Below are positions 50,031 through 61,731 of a stretch of 64,000 nt of DNA, piece by piece. Position 1 is the first letter of the stretch; every line of letters begins with the position of its first letter. The notes under the pieces were generated by a model. The model was not told where the DNA came from and did no database searches. It saw only the letters and a program-made list of their open reading frames with translations. Source of the DNA: Enchytraeus crypticus (Eukaryota > Annelida > Clitellata > Enchytraeida > Enchytraeidae). Position numbers and translations under genes: made by a program. The stretch is taken from positions 1-64,000 of the forward strand of contig CAJHZI010000494.1 in assembly GCA_905160935.1 (NCBI GenBank), in the 5' to 3' direction.

Positions 50031-51581
50031 ATGGCATCGTCAGATGACAGAATCATCTCTGCAAGCTATGACATCAGTTCATTCAGCAGCGAGGAAACGC
50101 GTCAGGTCGTTCAGGACGCTCCGATATTTCAACTCAACCCTGACATGATGCACCTCATCTTTGACCACCTGCCTGCTTCAGACCTCGCCAAGGTGGAAAA
50201 GGTATGTACTAGGTGGAGAGACATAGCTAGAAGACAGTGGAGGTTGAAACAGTCTTTCGACTTGGACGAGCTGTGGACAGGAAAGCTGAGTCTAAGCGGA
50301 AATACGGTTAACGGAAACCCGGTGCCAGTGTTTACAGAAGGCTGTGAAGAGGAAAATGCAGAAGATGATATTCGTGACATGATTGAGAAGGGGTGTGTGA
50401 ACCTCAAGTCAGTCAGACTCGCTGGACCGCTTTATTATGAACTCACGAACAGCACTCTACAGCTGCTAACTGAACGAAATCCTCATCTAAGACAACTGGA
50501 AATCAACATTCAATCCGTGAATGATGACGGATATCTAGGTGTGGCGACGCTCCAGAACCTCCAGGCTCTCTCAATACGAGGATACGTCCCTTCTGAAGCA
50601 GGGTTAATAAGAATTGTAGAAGGTTGTCCAAAGCTGACTCACATAACGATCGAGTTCAACAGCAGGATTGGAGGATCGCTTATGAAATCATTCGGTCCTG
50701 GATTAACGACGTTAAAACTTATCAGCCCATACAATCTGAAGAACAAAGGCATAGCCCACCTTTCCTCCCGTTGTCCCAATCTGAAAGAACTGGTGCTCAT
50801 CGCCTGCTCGCGGCTCTCTTCTCCAGCAGTGCAATACCTCACAGGTGCTTCCTTCAGCAAATCTCTCGAGGTCCTGGAGATTAGTGGAGCAATTAGAGGA
50901 AGATCCAAGTCCCGTCAAGAAATTCCTAAGATATCAAACTTCTCTAGACTGAAAAGTCTAACAATGAGATTCTGCCCTCTTCTACACGATGACGTTCTGC
51001 TAGCAGTAGCTCGAGGTTGTCGAGGACTAGAGGCTTTGACTGTAATACCTATAAATGATTATTACAGCAGACGAGTCAGTGACGTAGGGCTGAGAGGCGT
51101 GATTAATCAATGTCCACGCCTGACTGATCTAAATATCAGCTGTTGTAATGATATCACAGACAACTGCCTCTCCACATTCAAGCAAAGCAATCTTCAGCGT
51201 TTCACAGCTCAGTACACCAACATAGGAAACAATGGACTGGTCAGTCTGATAAAGGCGTGTCCAAACTTGAAGAAAGTTGATCTCTACAGATGTCGTAAGA
51301 TCAACAGGGTGTCAGTCACGCTACTGTGTGAAGCTTTGAGAAACGACGAGATCAAAAGAAACTGCGAAATTGAACTTGGAGGCACTAAAGCGAGTAGAGA
51401 TACTCTGGAATATGGAAAGCAACATTTACCAGAGGGGTTGAGAATGACTATAAAGGTGATTAAAGATAAATATGATGGAGCCAAGTATCCTCCACTCGCA
51501 TCACAATACCATTTTGAAGGGAGTGATGACGATCACGATGATGATGATAACGATGATAATGATGATGATGTTGGTAATTAG
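50031..51581 (+). CDS. F-box/leucine-rich-repeat protein
   Basis: Likely substrate receptor of an SCF (SKP1-CUL1-F-box) ubiquitin ligase. From the Met at 50031 the product is 516 residues. The F-box is at about 33-72 (FQLNPDMMHLIFDHLPASDL, then KVCTRWRDIARRQW). Degenerate, cysteine-containing LRRs fill about 115-470, for example LKELVLIACSRLSS, LTDLNISCCNDIT and LKKVDLYRCRKIN. The last 20 residues are almost all D/N, encoded by a GAT-rich run. The frame is open 21 codons further upstream, but that extension is a hydrophobic non-conserved stretch containing a good acceptor (TTTTTGTTCAG), so I choose MASSDDRIIS. The coding region is intronless, unlike syntenin and PACSIN. ATTAAA follows at 51736. 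It fits the FBXL class; no specific orthologue is claimed. Confidence 0.9.
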   Translation: MASSDDRIISASYDISSFSSEETRQVVQDAPIFQLNPDMMHLIFDHLPASDLAKVEKVCTRWRDIARRQWRLKQSFDLDELWTGKLSLSGNTVNGNPVPVFTEGCEEENAEDDIRDMIEKGCVNLKSVRLAGPLYYELTNSTLQLLTERNPHLRQLEINIQSVNDDGYLGVATLQNLQALSIRGYVPSEAGLIRIVEGCPKLTHITIEFNSRIGGSLMKSFGPGLTTLKLISPYNLKNKGIAHLSSRCPNLKELVLIACSRLSSPAVQYLTGASFSKSLEVLEISGAIRGRSKSRQEIPKISNFSRLKSLTMRFCPLLHDDVLLAVARGCRGLEALTVIPINDYYSRRVSDVGLRGVINQCPRLTDLNISCCNDITDNCLSTFKQSNLQRFTAQYTNIGNNGLVSLIKACPNLKKVDLYRCRKINRVSVTLLCEALRNDEIKRNCEIELGGTKASRDTLEYGKQHLPEGLRMTIKVIKDKYDGAKYPPLASQYHFEGSDDDHDDDDNDDNDDDVGN

Positions 51582-51735
51582 TCTTCTGATTCCTATTATT
51601 ATAACAAGGCTACCTGTAATTTTCTGTGTTGTCATTTCAATGTTAACTGTACATTATTTCCTACAAATACATGTACAGTATACATGTATGACGGACAAGG
51701 TTTCTTATAATTAATTTCTACTATGAAAAATTTTC

Positions 51736-51741
51736 ATTAAA
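51736..51741 (+). promoter_or_regulatory. candidate polyadenylation signal of the F-box gene
   Basis: ATTAAA about 155 bp after the stop. A canonical AATAAA occurs only at about 52056, beyond the SINE. Confidence 0.4.
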
Positions 51742-51807
51742 CAATTAAGAAGCACATGTAATCAAATAGTGGCACGTGTTTCAAATACTCACTTCGCCAC
51801 TGGCTCC

Positions 51808-51940
51808 AGCCAGTGTCGAAGTCGGTTGGATACTCGACCGCGGATCAGTATGTGCGTGGTTCAAATCCTGGGCGCCCGTCACTGACATCGCTTTCGAGTG
51901 AGGAAACTGACGTTAACCTTAGCTTTACCATCTTTTTGGG
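51808..51940 (+). mobile_element. SINE family A copy
   Basis: 'gtcgaagtcggttggatact', 'cgaccgcggatcagtatgtg', B box 'ggttcaaatcctggg', 'cactgacatcgctttcgagt' and 'gaggaaactgacgttaacct'. Confidence 0.9.
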
Positions 51941-52177
51941 ATAACATTATTTGTTGAACTTTTAAATTTTAGCTATGTGTGTGCGTGTTATCATATACTA
52001 GCCTAATTGGCTAGTTTATGACTGCCTAGGAGATACGCATTATGAATTCATGAAATAAACTGAAACAATATCGTTTACTTGCTAATTATGTGTTTACTCT
52101 TATTGTGAATTATATTACATTGTACAGAACATGAGAGTGATTGATTGATTGCCAATTATAAACTATTAATTATTAGT

Positions 52178-52214
52178 ATTGGTATGCCGTAAAGTAATTT
52201 TACGGCATACCAAT
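52178..52214. repeat. perfect 16-bp inverted repeat
   Basis: ATTGGTATGCCGTAAA at 52178-52193, GTAAT loop, then its exact reverse complement at 52199-52214. Confidence 0.95.
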
Positions 52215-52335
52215 TAGAGATGTGAATAAAACCGAACCCGAACCGAACCCAGCATTTTGGCAGAACCGAACCCTGGCACTGGCCGAACCCGAACCGAACC
52301 CTGATACTGGCCAAGCCTAATCTAACCAAACTTTC
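52215..52335. repeat. GAACC-rich element, possible hAT-type end
   Basis: Starts TAGAGATGTGAATAAAACCG, followed by repeated 'gaacccgaaccgaaccc' words. The start fits the TAGRG-type termini of many hAT elements. A related GAACC-rich block lies at 54945-55065; no transposase was found between them. Confidence 0.45.
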
Positions 52336-52339
52336 CTTC

Positions 52340-52895
52340 GCCCGACTTAGTGAAATAGAAACGAACATTATAATTATTTTCATATCAGCTATTTTTTCAA
52401 AGCCTGCATTAAAATATTTAGAAAATAGTTCCGCGTTATATAAAGATACTAGAGACAACACAACTGCCTATGTTAATTTCTGCATGCACTAGTCATAGAG
52501 TATTTAGCTGTATAACGGCGAATATTGTCTAAGGCTTGGTCCAAATCTAAATTTAAATACTAACAGATAACAAAAGTGCAAGTACTTCAGATACCGATAA
52601 ATTCCTGATTATGATTCATGAGGACTAAATTCATGATTACTAAAGTATCATAGTATCATAATATTATGCAATTTAAATTGCATAATATTTTTATTAGCTT
52701 AAGTAAAGCATAAAAGAATTATATTCTATACACAGTTTTATCAACTTCTCATACATACAGAACATACAAAAGTAATACTAAAGCTCGATAAGTTAACAAT
52801 AAGTTGTAACTTGTATTCAATTTATATTCAACTAGAGAAGAAAATATTGAATTTCGAGTTAAAATTATATCAATTGCCTACAGTTAAATAATGTT
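52340..52895. other. unassigned DNA
   Basis: Nothing recognised. Confidence 0.5.
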
Positions 52896-52899
52896 TGGT

Positions 52900-53015
52900 G
52901 ATGTCGGTAAAATATTCGACTGTGGATCAGTATGTGGGGGGTTCAAATCCTGGGCTCGCCCGTCATTGACATAGATTTCGAGTGAGGAAACTCACGTTAA
53001 AATTAGCTTTTTATT
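52900..53015 (+). mobile_element. SINE family A copy
   Basis: 'gatgtcggtaaaatattcga', 'ggttcaaatcctgggctcgc', 'ccgtcattgac' and 'gtgaggaaactcacgttaaa'. Confidence 0.9.
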
Positions 53016-53241
53016 AGCTTATTCCTAAATCTCGATATTTGACTTTAGGCTATCCTACAAAACCAAATGCTTTTTCAATACTTGCATAGGATTATAACGA
53101 TTATGCCAACAACAATTAGAGTGCTCCTGTCGCCAAGGACAACATCGTGCACTATACAACCAGTGCCAAACTGACGAGCAAAAATTGAATCTCCGCTGGT
53201 AAATTAAAAGTTCATTGGTCATACTGATAGAAAATAATATA

Positions 53242-54206
53242 CAGACTGCGTCAAAAAAACTGACCCCCTGCAGAAAATTTACTAGAATTCTGTTATCTGA
53301 TGTCTCTTTCTCATGTAAATTTTAGCAATAATACTTGGTCCAATTCTACACATATGCTGAAAAATTAATGGAAATATATGCTCTACAATTCGAGTTGCAG
53401 ATCTTTTTGCGCCATGCCCCTACCTCTTATAGGTTCTCCTACTGAAAATTTTCTATAACTTTGGTATCTGATGTCTCCTTATTACATACATTTAAGCGAT
53501 TATTCATGATCCAATTGTACACATATTCTGAAAAATATATGGAAATATATGCACCAGATTTCGAGTTACAGATCAATTTGGGCCATGCCCCTATCTCTCT
53601 ACAACTTATAGATTCTCTAAACAGTTTAAAACTCTAAGTCACTATACGTTGCGGATACAAATACTCCATGAGCAAGGTTACGAGGTGAAAAGAATAAAGC
53701 AAGCCTATCCGCTGAAAGGATGGTCCTTGTCAACTATTAGGAGTATTTGTCGGAAGATTGCAGAGAGAGCGAGCAACTGATAGAAAGGCGGGCAGTGACT
53801 GGCCCAAAATTACCAGAATTCCTGCTAATAATGTTGCTGTTGAGGAACTAATTTGTTCTCAGGAAGGGGAGCCTGGAACAAGTTGTAATACACGTCAGAT
53901 ATTTCAAGTACTAGGGGTTTCTGCCCGCATCAGTTCGCATGATTGCTACTACCAAAACAAAGAATCAATGAAGGGCTCTAATCAGGAGAATTCGGTGACA
54001 AACTGCTTGGAAAACCTATAAAAGGTAGGGGCATGGCGCAAAAAGATCTGTAACTCGAAATGTGGAAAAAATATTTCCATGAATTTTTCAGCATAAGTGT
54101 AAAATTGGATCATGTATTATCGCCAAAATTTTCATGATAAAGAGACATCTGATACCAAAATTATAGAAAATTTTCTGTAGGGGTCAAGTTTTTTTGACGC
54201 AGTCTG
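53242..54206 (+). mobile_element. Mariner-type element with decayed transposase N-terminus, 965 bp
   Basis: Terminal inverted repeats CAGACTGCGTCAAAAAAACT and the inverted form ending 'gacgcagtctg', flanked by TA at 53240-53241 and 54207-54208. Inside, with frameshifts, are 'HEQGYEVKRIKQAYPLKGWS' + 'LSTIRSICRKI', then 'ANNVAVEELICSQEGEPGTS' + 'CNTRQIFQVLG'. This is the paired helix-turn-helix DNA-binding part of an IS630-Tc1-mariner transposase. The DDE catalytic domain is deleted. Confidence 0.9.
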
Positions 54207-54339
54207 TATATTATTATAAAATTTTCTTAAATATTCTTGAAAGTACACATTTGCTTACCGAATCTTCCTTAAAATATGACTAGTTTTATTTTTAAATTGC
54301 ATGTTGCTTTTGAATTATTGTATCAAATTAACCAACACA

Positions 54340-54615
54340 TCATCATCATCCTCCCTTGAATCCCAGTTTAACAAGGGTCAGGATACGAATAGACTGTCTC
54401 AAATCCTCTCTGTCCTACACCACACCACCAGCCAATCTCCTATTTGAAACTTTTCCATTCGCTTAAATTATTGTAGCAAATTCTGGAGCCTAGGCGCCCA
54501 CCAACCGAATGCCCTTTCTGACGTTGGTATGGATCTTAGTGCTTTAGTCGCCTTCTACGACACGTGCAGTCACCGGTTGGTCAATTCTTCAAACAACCCT
54601 GACACAACACGGGGA
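54340..54615 (-). mobile_element. SINE family C copy with 18-bp target-site duplication
   Basis: 276-bp antisense copy, flanked by ATCAAATTAACCAACACA at 54322-54339 and 54616-54633. One of the two best-preserved copies. Confidence 0.95.
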
Positions 54616-54639
54616 ATCAAATTAACCAACACAATTCTA

Positions 54640-54930
54640 AATAATAATAGACGTTCCTAAATACAATACTCTAATGTTAAAATGTATGCTGTGACTGATA
54701 AAGCATCTGTTTGCTGTTTGTGCTAGAATAGGGTGTTTCTGATTCAATACAGAAGCTAAAATATCTATTTTATGAGCACTTGTTGGTTAATTGGATTTTT
54801 TTAAATATAAAAATATGGGCTATCTCTTATTCTTTTATTGTCTTATTTTGGACAGGTATACATATGGCAATTTAATTTGACTTCATGTGTTTTTCTGAAA
54901 CTCTTTTGCCATACATGTTAAATAATTGCA
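54640..54930. other. unassigned DNA
   Basis: Nothing recognised. Confidence 0.5.
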
Positions 54931-54944
54931 GCATTAACCAAACA

Positions 54945-55065
54945 GAACTATTACGAACCCGAATCTGAACCGTAATCTTGTAAGATGGAGACAGATCGAG
55001 CCTAACTCGAACCGTACCCGAGTCCTGGTTTGAAGTAAGTCGAACCGATCCGATCTCTCATGATT
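54945..55065. repeat. GAACC-rich block at the MULE 3' end
   Basis: 'gaacccgaatctgaaccgta', 'ctcgaaccgtacccgagtcc' and 'cgaaccgatccgatctctca'. Reminiscent of 52215-52335. It replaces the natural C-terminus of the transposase frame. Confidence 0.6.
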
Positions 55066-58000
55066 GTACATTAATGGTAACGTTATTGGATTTCTTTCAA
55101 TCAAATCTAAACTTACACAAGCCTCGTCGAGTTTCCTCTTACAGTTTTTGACAGGCAGCTTTGACCTGGATTTACTTAGCAATTCGGTTGGCTGCTTGTA
55201 AGTATTACTGATATAGTTGCAATTTACGTATTCGTTAATATTAGTAAAATTATCAACAGGTTCTTGGAGAGGAATTGAAGGATCATTTTGATCAACAACA
55301 GCTTGAGTTTGATATTGACAGAGCGCGCTTAAAGCAGCCCTCTTTTCTGTATGACTTAAAGTTGGCAGAAACGATTTGCGTTTTTTAGTTGAGAGGCGGT
55401 TCATGCGTTTCTGAACAGATTGCTTTTGTAGCTTTCCATTTGGGGCAAAATTTTGCTCAGGAGCCATTTCTGTGACGGGTGTTGCATGTGTGACAGCAAC
55501 AGCTTCACACTGTGCAACTAAATTAGATAAAGTACCTTGAATATGAGGTAAGAGTTCTTTAACAGAACTGTTGGTTAGCAGTGAACTAAGCTTCTCTAGA
55601 TGATTATTTATACTCTTAATAAGTTTATCCTCAGAAGTTACCACAGGTACATTAGAACCATACAAAATAGGACCAGAAGGTTCATCGTACAGAACAATCT
55701 GATCAGCAGCAACATTTTCAACATCATTAGTATCAAAAGAAGCACTTACAGTCTCGGATATCAATTCACGACTACAGAATAAATCACAAACTCGAACCCT
55801 CATCGACTGTACTTTGTGTATGTGCTTACAAATTCCAGACATATCCTGACATGAGCATGTGAACATATGTGCACACAGACCACCACAACTTAACTCTAAA
55901 CATACTTGCATACATACATCTACAGTGCAACAGAGAGAATTTAAATTTACTTCATAAACAGCACCAAGTTTAGATTGAGATACAACAGCCCATCTATTTG
56001 CATTTCCAAAATGTGACATGGAACCGCTACTATCTACATTAAGTACTGAAATATCACAGTCAGAAATGCTTAAGCCTCTTGTGTGCCTAACCTTTAATTC
56101 ATGAGAATTAAAATCCTCAGATTCATTATAAACAATGTGTTTAGTGCGGCGCAGAAAATCATCTCTTTCCACAACAAACAAAACATTTAATAAATCATCC
56201 AGCCTCTTAATTGGTTTAATGTCCATATAATGTGTTTTAAGACGATTATGAAAACTTTCAACCAGCATATTAGTATTAGTGTTACCATGAGCGAATGCTC
56301 CATAACATATAGCCCAAACGTCTCCTATATTACAGTAAGTGGCCAGAAAATATTAAAAAAAAGATGAGCAGGTACTACTATATTTCTGACTGAAAGCATT
56401 AATTAGTGAATGAAACAGAGGTTGTTTGTTACAATAAAGAATAACTCTAAGTGCTGTAAACATTTCCCTATATAGCTCTGTGTCCAGTGTGCAGCTCCTA
56501 AGTTTGCGAGACCATGCTCTCAGAACATGCCATGTACACAGTAAATGCTTAGGAGTAGAGCCAAAAACTGAGACAACAGCATTCCAAGGAGTATTGTCAT
56601 CATCAGTCATTACGGCATTAATTATTAAATCAGGGCAGCTCTCCTTAATTGCAGCAAAGAAAAAATGTAAAACCTGTTCATTCATTTTACTAGAAATAAA
56701 ATGACCTACAGGATATCCTTTTTTAGCCTCATATTGTACTACCAAATTCAGTAACTGAAACCATCCTGATTGGTGCAGTGAGTGGCATCTATGCAAAGAA
56801 TCTTAGTTGCAAATTCCTTTAAACATTTAAGTTGCTCCAGTGTTTGAATACCAAGCATAAATAGGCAACTGAAATCCGGAAGAGACGTCACCGTTAAATC
56901 ACTGGGTCCTACAACAATCTCGTCCCCAACAGGCTTGTAGAGAAGAACAGGGTTATACGTTTCACTTCGCAGCTTATCAACTAAAAATGTTAAAGACTGC
57001 GCATCATCACTATGCAAACGCTTGCTTATTTTAAGCCTGCGTTCCATGTTTCTAATAGTTCTAAGAGATATGAAGTGTTCTCTACGAAGCACATTTACGT
57101 CTTCCCTGTTCTCCCTATTTCCAGCTGATTCACAAATAAAATCACGCACCTGCTTAGCTGGTATACCTAGAGAAAGTTGATTACGAATTAATTTTTTGGT
57201 TTCGATAGAAAGCGGATGAAATTTAGTATCCGCAAATGTATATTTATGACTATGTGCTATAATGTATCTTAAGCTAACTACACCAGTGTCTTGACATACT
57301 TTTAACGACAAGCGTGAGTGACAAGCCAGTCCAAGTTTCACAGTCCCCTTTTTGCTTCTGCGAGGAGTCTTGCGCTTTCTATTTGAACTCCAGTTGTCAT
57401 CATGTTGGCATAAAAAATACAAATACTTATTTGATGCAAGCAGCTTTTCGCAAGCTTTATAGAAGTATACAAAATGAATCGACTGTTCACGTTCCTTTCA
57501 CTCAAGAAAATCAGCCGTAGAATTAAATGACATTTTACTCTCACGAACTGGCTTAGAATGGTCAGACTGCAGATGCTTAACTAATTCAGTTTCCTTATAA
57601 AATTTAAGAGAACATCCTGGTGCTAAGCATTTACGTTTAACTTTGTGTGACATACAACTTTTGCACTTGTGTCGCAATAAATTACCCTTTGAACAGAAAA
57701 TCCGTTCACACTCTAAACAACTGAATTGCTTAGAGAGTGTGAAGGAACTAGACGGTCAATCTACTGTAGCTGCTACTTCAGCCTCAGTTGCAGCATCAGT
57801 CACACTATTTGCATGTGAGAAATTCATGTGTTCTGCAAGTTTAGCTTTGTGATAAAATATGCGCGAGCAGCCTGGAGCTAAGCACTTATGTTTAAATTTG
57901 TCTGACATACAAGTCTTGCGCTCGTGACGCATTAAACTATCCTTTCTGCCAAAAATCTTATTACACTTTGTACAACTAAATTGCTTAGCGACAATTAAGG

Positions 58001-58451
58001 AACTAGACGATAAATCTACTGTAGCTGCTTCTTCAGCCTCAGTTGCAGCATCAGTTACAATATTTGCATGCACTAACTTAAAGTGTTTTGTAAGTTGCGC
58101 TTCATGATAACATATGACCGAACAGCCGACAAATGTACATTTATAAACACCTTTGTTTGACAGGCATTCTTTAGCATGTCTAAGCATATTGAATTTCGAA
58201 CGGAAAAGCTTAGCACAAGAGGAACAATTAAACTTTCTTACATATGTCGGTAAGATACTCGACCGCGGATCAGTATGTGCGGGGTTCAAATCCTGGACTC
58301 GTCCGTCACTGATATCGCTTAAGAGTGAGGAAACTGACGTTAACATTAGCTTTACATTAGCTTTTTTACCATCTGATTGAGGAATAACTTTAGCAGATTT
58401 AATTAAGGAAACACTTTCAACAAAGTCATCACTGTTAGGCATACAATCCAT
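55066..58451 (-). pseudogene. MULE-type transposase with zinc-finger array and SWIM domain, broken
   Basis: Cut-and-paste transposase of the Mutator-like superfamily, about 1,100 codons. From the N-terminus (58451, MDCMPNSDD): a SINE-derived segment (58372-58243); three tandem modules of about 88 residues, each with a C-x2-C-x12-H-x3/4-C finger and a C-x4-C-x12-H-x4-H finger (58230-57500); a basic linker; a DNA-binding-like region (KFHPLSIETKKLIRNQLSLG); the DDE fold with first Asp in LCIDATHCTNQDG, second in VMTDDDNTPWNAV and Glu in NTNMLVESFHNRLK; and SWIM CSCQDMSGICKH. Breaks: in-frame TGA near 57757 and 57496, one frameshift near 56760, and TAA near 56350. The frame is otherwise open. The native C-terminus is lost at the GAACC-rich block. 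No terminal inverted repeats were found. Confidence 0.88.
58243..58372 (+). mobile_element. SINE family A inserted in the transposase coding region
   Basis: 'gtcggtaagatactcgaccg', 'ggggttcaaatcctgg', 'gtgaggaaactgacgttaac', then 'attagctttacattagcttt'. Opposite in orientation to the transposase frame, yet translated through without a stop. Confidence 0.92.
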
Positions 58452-59315
58452 TTCGAGTGAGTTTCTTAATCAACACTGTTCTAAACCTTAGGTGCAAAAT
58501 TCTATAAATTTATAATTTCTAGAGAAAAGTTAAATAACACAGCGCACAACAAAATTATACACACACTAAATCATGTACTAGTTAAAGCAATAATACTGAC
58601 ATTAATAGTAATCTTATATCTCACTACATATATAGTCGCAGAGTAGCAATAAATAACTTTATTGCAATACTCTATTCACTATTGTTTATTACAATTCCAA
58701 ATATTCACAGAGATTTATATTAAAAAAATCCAATTCTCACCAGTGGAGTTAAATTGCAAATATCACCTGGTTGATAGTAAGTAACTTATTATATTACCAA
58801 AAAACTTAAATTGTGCTTACCTAAATTCACGTATTTAAATTTAAATAAACTAAAATTGCAGCTATCAACGTCAAACTAAATTACGCAAACAAATTAATAA
58901 TGGAACTTAACTAGAATATATGTTATAGTTCCATCATCTTATGATTATATAATCATTTTAAAGTTATTGTCACTTTTAGAGGAAGCAAATTTACACGCAG
59001 GGGCCAACGGTTAGGATAAAAACTGAATCGCAATAAAAATAGGATTATATTTAGGAGATATACAGATAAAGTATGAAAGAAAAACTGTAGAAGAGACCTG
59101 TTCTTTTAGAAGAAGGAAGAAACAGCGATTTATTGACTTCTCTCCAGACGTTTGTTTGTTTACATTTTAACTATACGTAAAGTCTCTAGATTCTAAATAA
59201 AATTTGTAGCATAATAAAAATTGCCAAGGCAAACAAGGCTCAGTACAAAACGGTTGTGTTTCAAAATGGTCGGTTGTGCTTGACATATAATATATTTCGA
59301 GTTGGTAAGAAGTAG
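58452..59315. other. unassigned DNA upstream of the MULE
   Basis: AT-rich; should hold the 5' terminal repeat of the MULE, but none was identified. Confidence 0.45.
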
Positions 59316-61729
59316 TATAAGAAATCTGGTTTATGTACTTTGAAGCCATTGTAGTGCTATTTTTAAAAATTAAATTGTGATATATTTAAAGTGATTTGAG
59401 AAATTAAAATTATATTCAGTATTCATGTCTGGCTCTATGACAGCGGGAATATTTATCTTTTGCTGCACTATTACAAGTAGTGGCTTCAGTTTATAGCACT
59501 GAACAAGTAATCTTGAGTTATATTTACTATTAAAAATTACTGTAAATTGCTCTGAACTGTACCATGGACAAGATGTGTATTATTTCAAATCGCTAGTTGT
59601 GCATTGAGAGATATTTTAATAAATTGTATATTGTAATCTGATATATAATTTGCAATTTAATCTTAAAGTAAGGTGGGAATAAAAGATGATTTGACGTTTC
59701 ATTGTAATGTAGGGCAACTAAATGTGTTACACATTTTATTTCTCACCCAAATGTTTGGAATTAATGTTAATTGCACCCGTGTTATAATTTAGGTGTTTAA
59801 ATTGACCCTTGTGCATTGAGATTTGTATTCATTTCAGCATATGTTCATTAGAACTTATTTTGCGTTAGAGTTGCAAGGTTATGAAACGAGAATATTAAAT
59901 TAAGTACTGAGGAAATGCAAATTAACATGTAATTAGACGTTTAACCCTCATATATTGAGATATGATTTTTGATTATTGGTGTATTCATTTAAAAACTGAT
60001 TCTAAGCTAGATATGATATGACATTCAGTAAAAACTAGCACATTATATAAAGCAATAATACAAAATATATGCATAAGAGACATGCATGCATAGCAAACAC
60101 TCGTGGAGTTGGGTGGAGAAATGCTTATGAAGAGCTTGATTCTGATTGGCTGTTGAGCATGGCCTCGATCAATGCTATATTACCTGAGGACAGGCCATAG
60201 AATTTTAGTTCACTCCTGAACTCTGGCTTATACAGAATTACTAGCTGAACTTGTCTAAATATAATTCTTAATGAATTATTGCGACAAACACATAAGCTAG
60301 TAGATTTCATACAAGCTTCTGAATTTCTGACTGCATTCGTAGAAAGTACTGCTACTATACACCTTCTATAGGTTGGTGATAGTTAGCACGAAAAATACGA
60401 AATCTATATTAGAACGATTGTGCCTCACGGGATTGCAGATATTTTGTGGAATTGTCGTCTAACCCTCTATATGTCGGTTAATCACGACACCATTTCAATA
60501 TTTCAATTCATTGAACGTATAAATTGTTGGTAAGAAACGCCGATTACTAGAGTTGAATCTAGATAAAGCGTTTTCTTGTCAATTCAGGTAGAAATAGCTG
60601 CATTAAAACACTTGGTGTTGGCAGTGAAGATAGAAGAAGGAAGTGAAGATATAAGAAAGAAGTGAAGATAGAAGAAAGAAGTGAATATAGAAGAAAGAAG
60701 TGAAGATAGAAGATTGAAGAGGAAGACAGAATCAGGAAATAGCGAATTTCTACGAAGAACATTAATTTTCTAGTGCCTAATCTAGATAAGTGTTTCTTTC
60801 ATAGAATTCAGCTGAACGACTACAATCCTGAATTCTACGGAAAGCACAATTTACTAGTGCCTGAGTCTAGTTAAGCGTCTTTGCCTTAGATTCAGCTAAA
60901 GGACTGTAAAATAACACCTCTTGTGTTAACAGTCAGAAGAAGAAAGAAAAGAAGACAAAAGAGAATAATACTGAAGTTCTACGAAGAATGCTAATTTTCT
61001 AGTTGTCCACTCTAGATAAGCGTTATCCTTCTAGAATTCAGTCAGGTGATTGCAGGTCCTAAATCTATGAAAAGCTCAGTTTACTGGTTGCCTATTCTAG
61101 TTACGCGTCTTTTTCACAGATTCAGCTAAACGACTGTAAAATAACACCTCACGTGTTAACGTTCAGATAATTAAGAAGAAAAGAGGGAAAGTATCAAATC
61201 ATATAAGCGAGGAGTGCCTTGAAGCCAATAACTTGTTTCCCAATTTCTATCTCGTATTTTAATTGCAAATACAGACATTTAGCTAACTGATTATAAGTAG
61301 ACTGACTTTATATTTATTGCCTATTTTTAGCATTTTATTAATTGTTTCTTAGTATTCATTTAATATTCTATTCTATCTTTATGTTTATTGCTTTAACTCG
61401 CTATATTGCTATCATGTTTCTTTGTTAATAGTAAATCGTTTAAAATAATAAATCACTAGCTTTTGTGTCAATATTCTAATTTAGTTAGAATTTATACAGA
61501 TAATTACTAATAACACACAAATACTATAAATTATCATACATTGAACGAATAAGCATAGGTTCTGTTCATGCAGCTCCAGTCTCATTGATTTAGCCTCTAA
61601 CTGCCTATATGAGCAAGAGATCCTTGCATCCTAAAGATTAATACCGCCAAAGCGTGAAGAGTTGGAAAAATCGAACCCACGACTCCATTTCCAAACTCCT
61701 ATAGCGGACAGAGGATTGGAGAACCAACA
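59316..61729 (+). mobile_element. LTR-like copy 2 (about 2.4 kb)
   Basis: Same element as 36669-38778 in the opposite orientation. Runs from 'tataagaaatctggtttatg' to 'ggattggagaaccaaca'. It carries extra tandem copies of a roughly 240-bp block (60740-61190; words 'ctagataagcgt', 'cagctaaacgactgtaaaat' and 'aacacctcacgtgttaac') that copy 1 has fewer of. Ending in CA two bases before a primer-binding-site-like sequence supports reading it as a 5' LTR. Confidence 0.75.
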
Positions 61730-61731
61730 AT

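Noticed and set aside
57490..57760. TGA read as an amino acid in this genome
   Set aside because: The TGA codons lie only in decayed mobile elements, and no host CDS here contains one. Simple pseudogene decay explains them; PACSIN and the F-box gene end in TAA and TAG.
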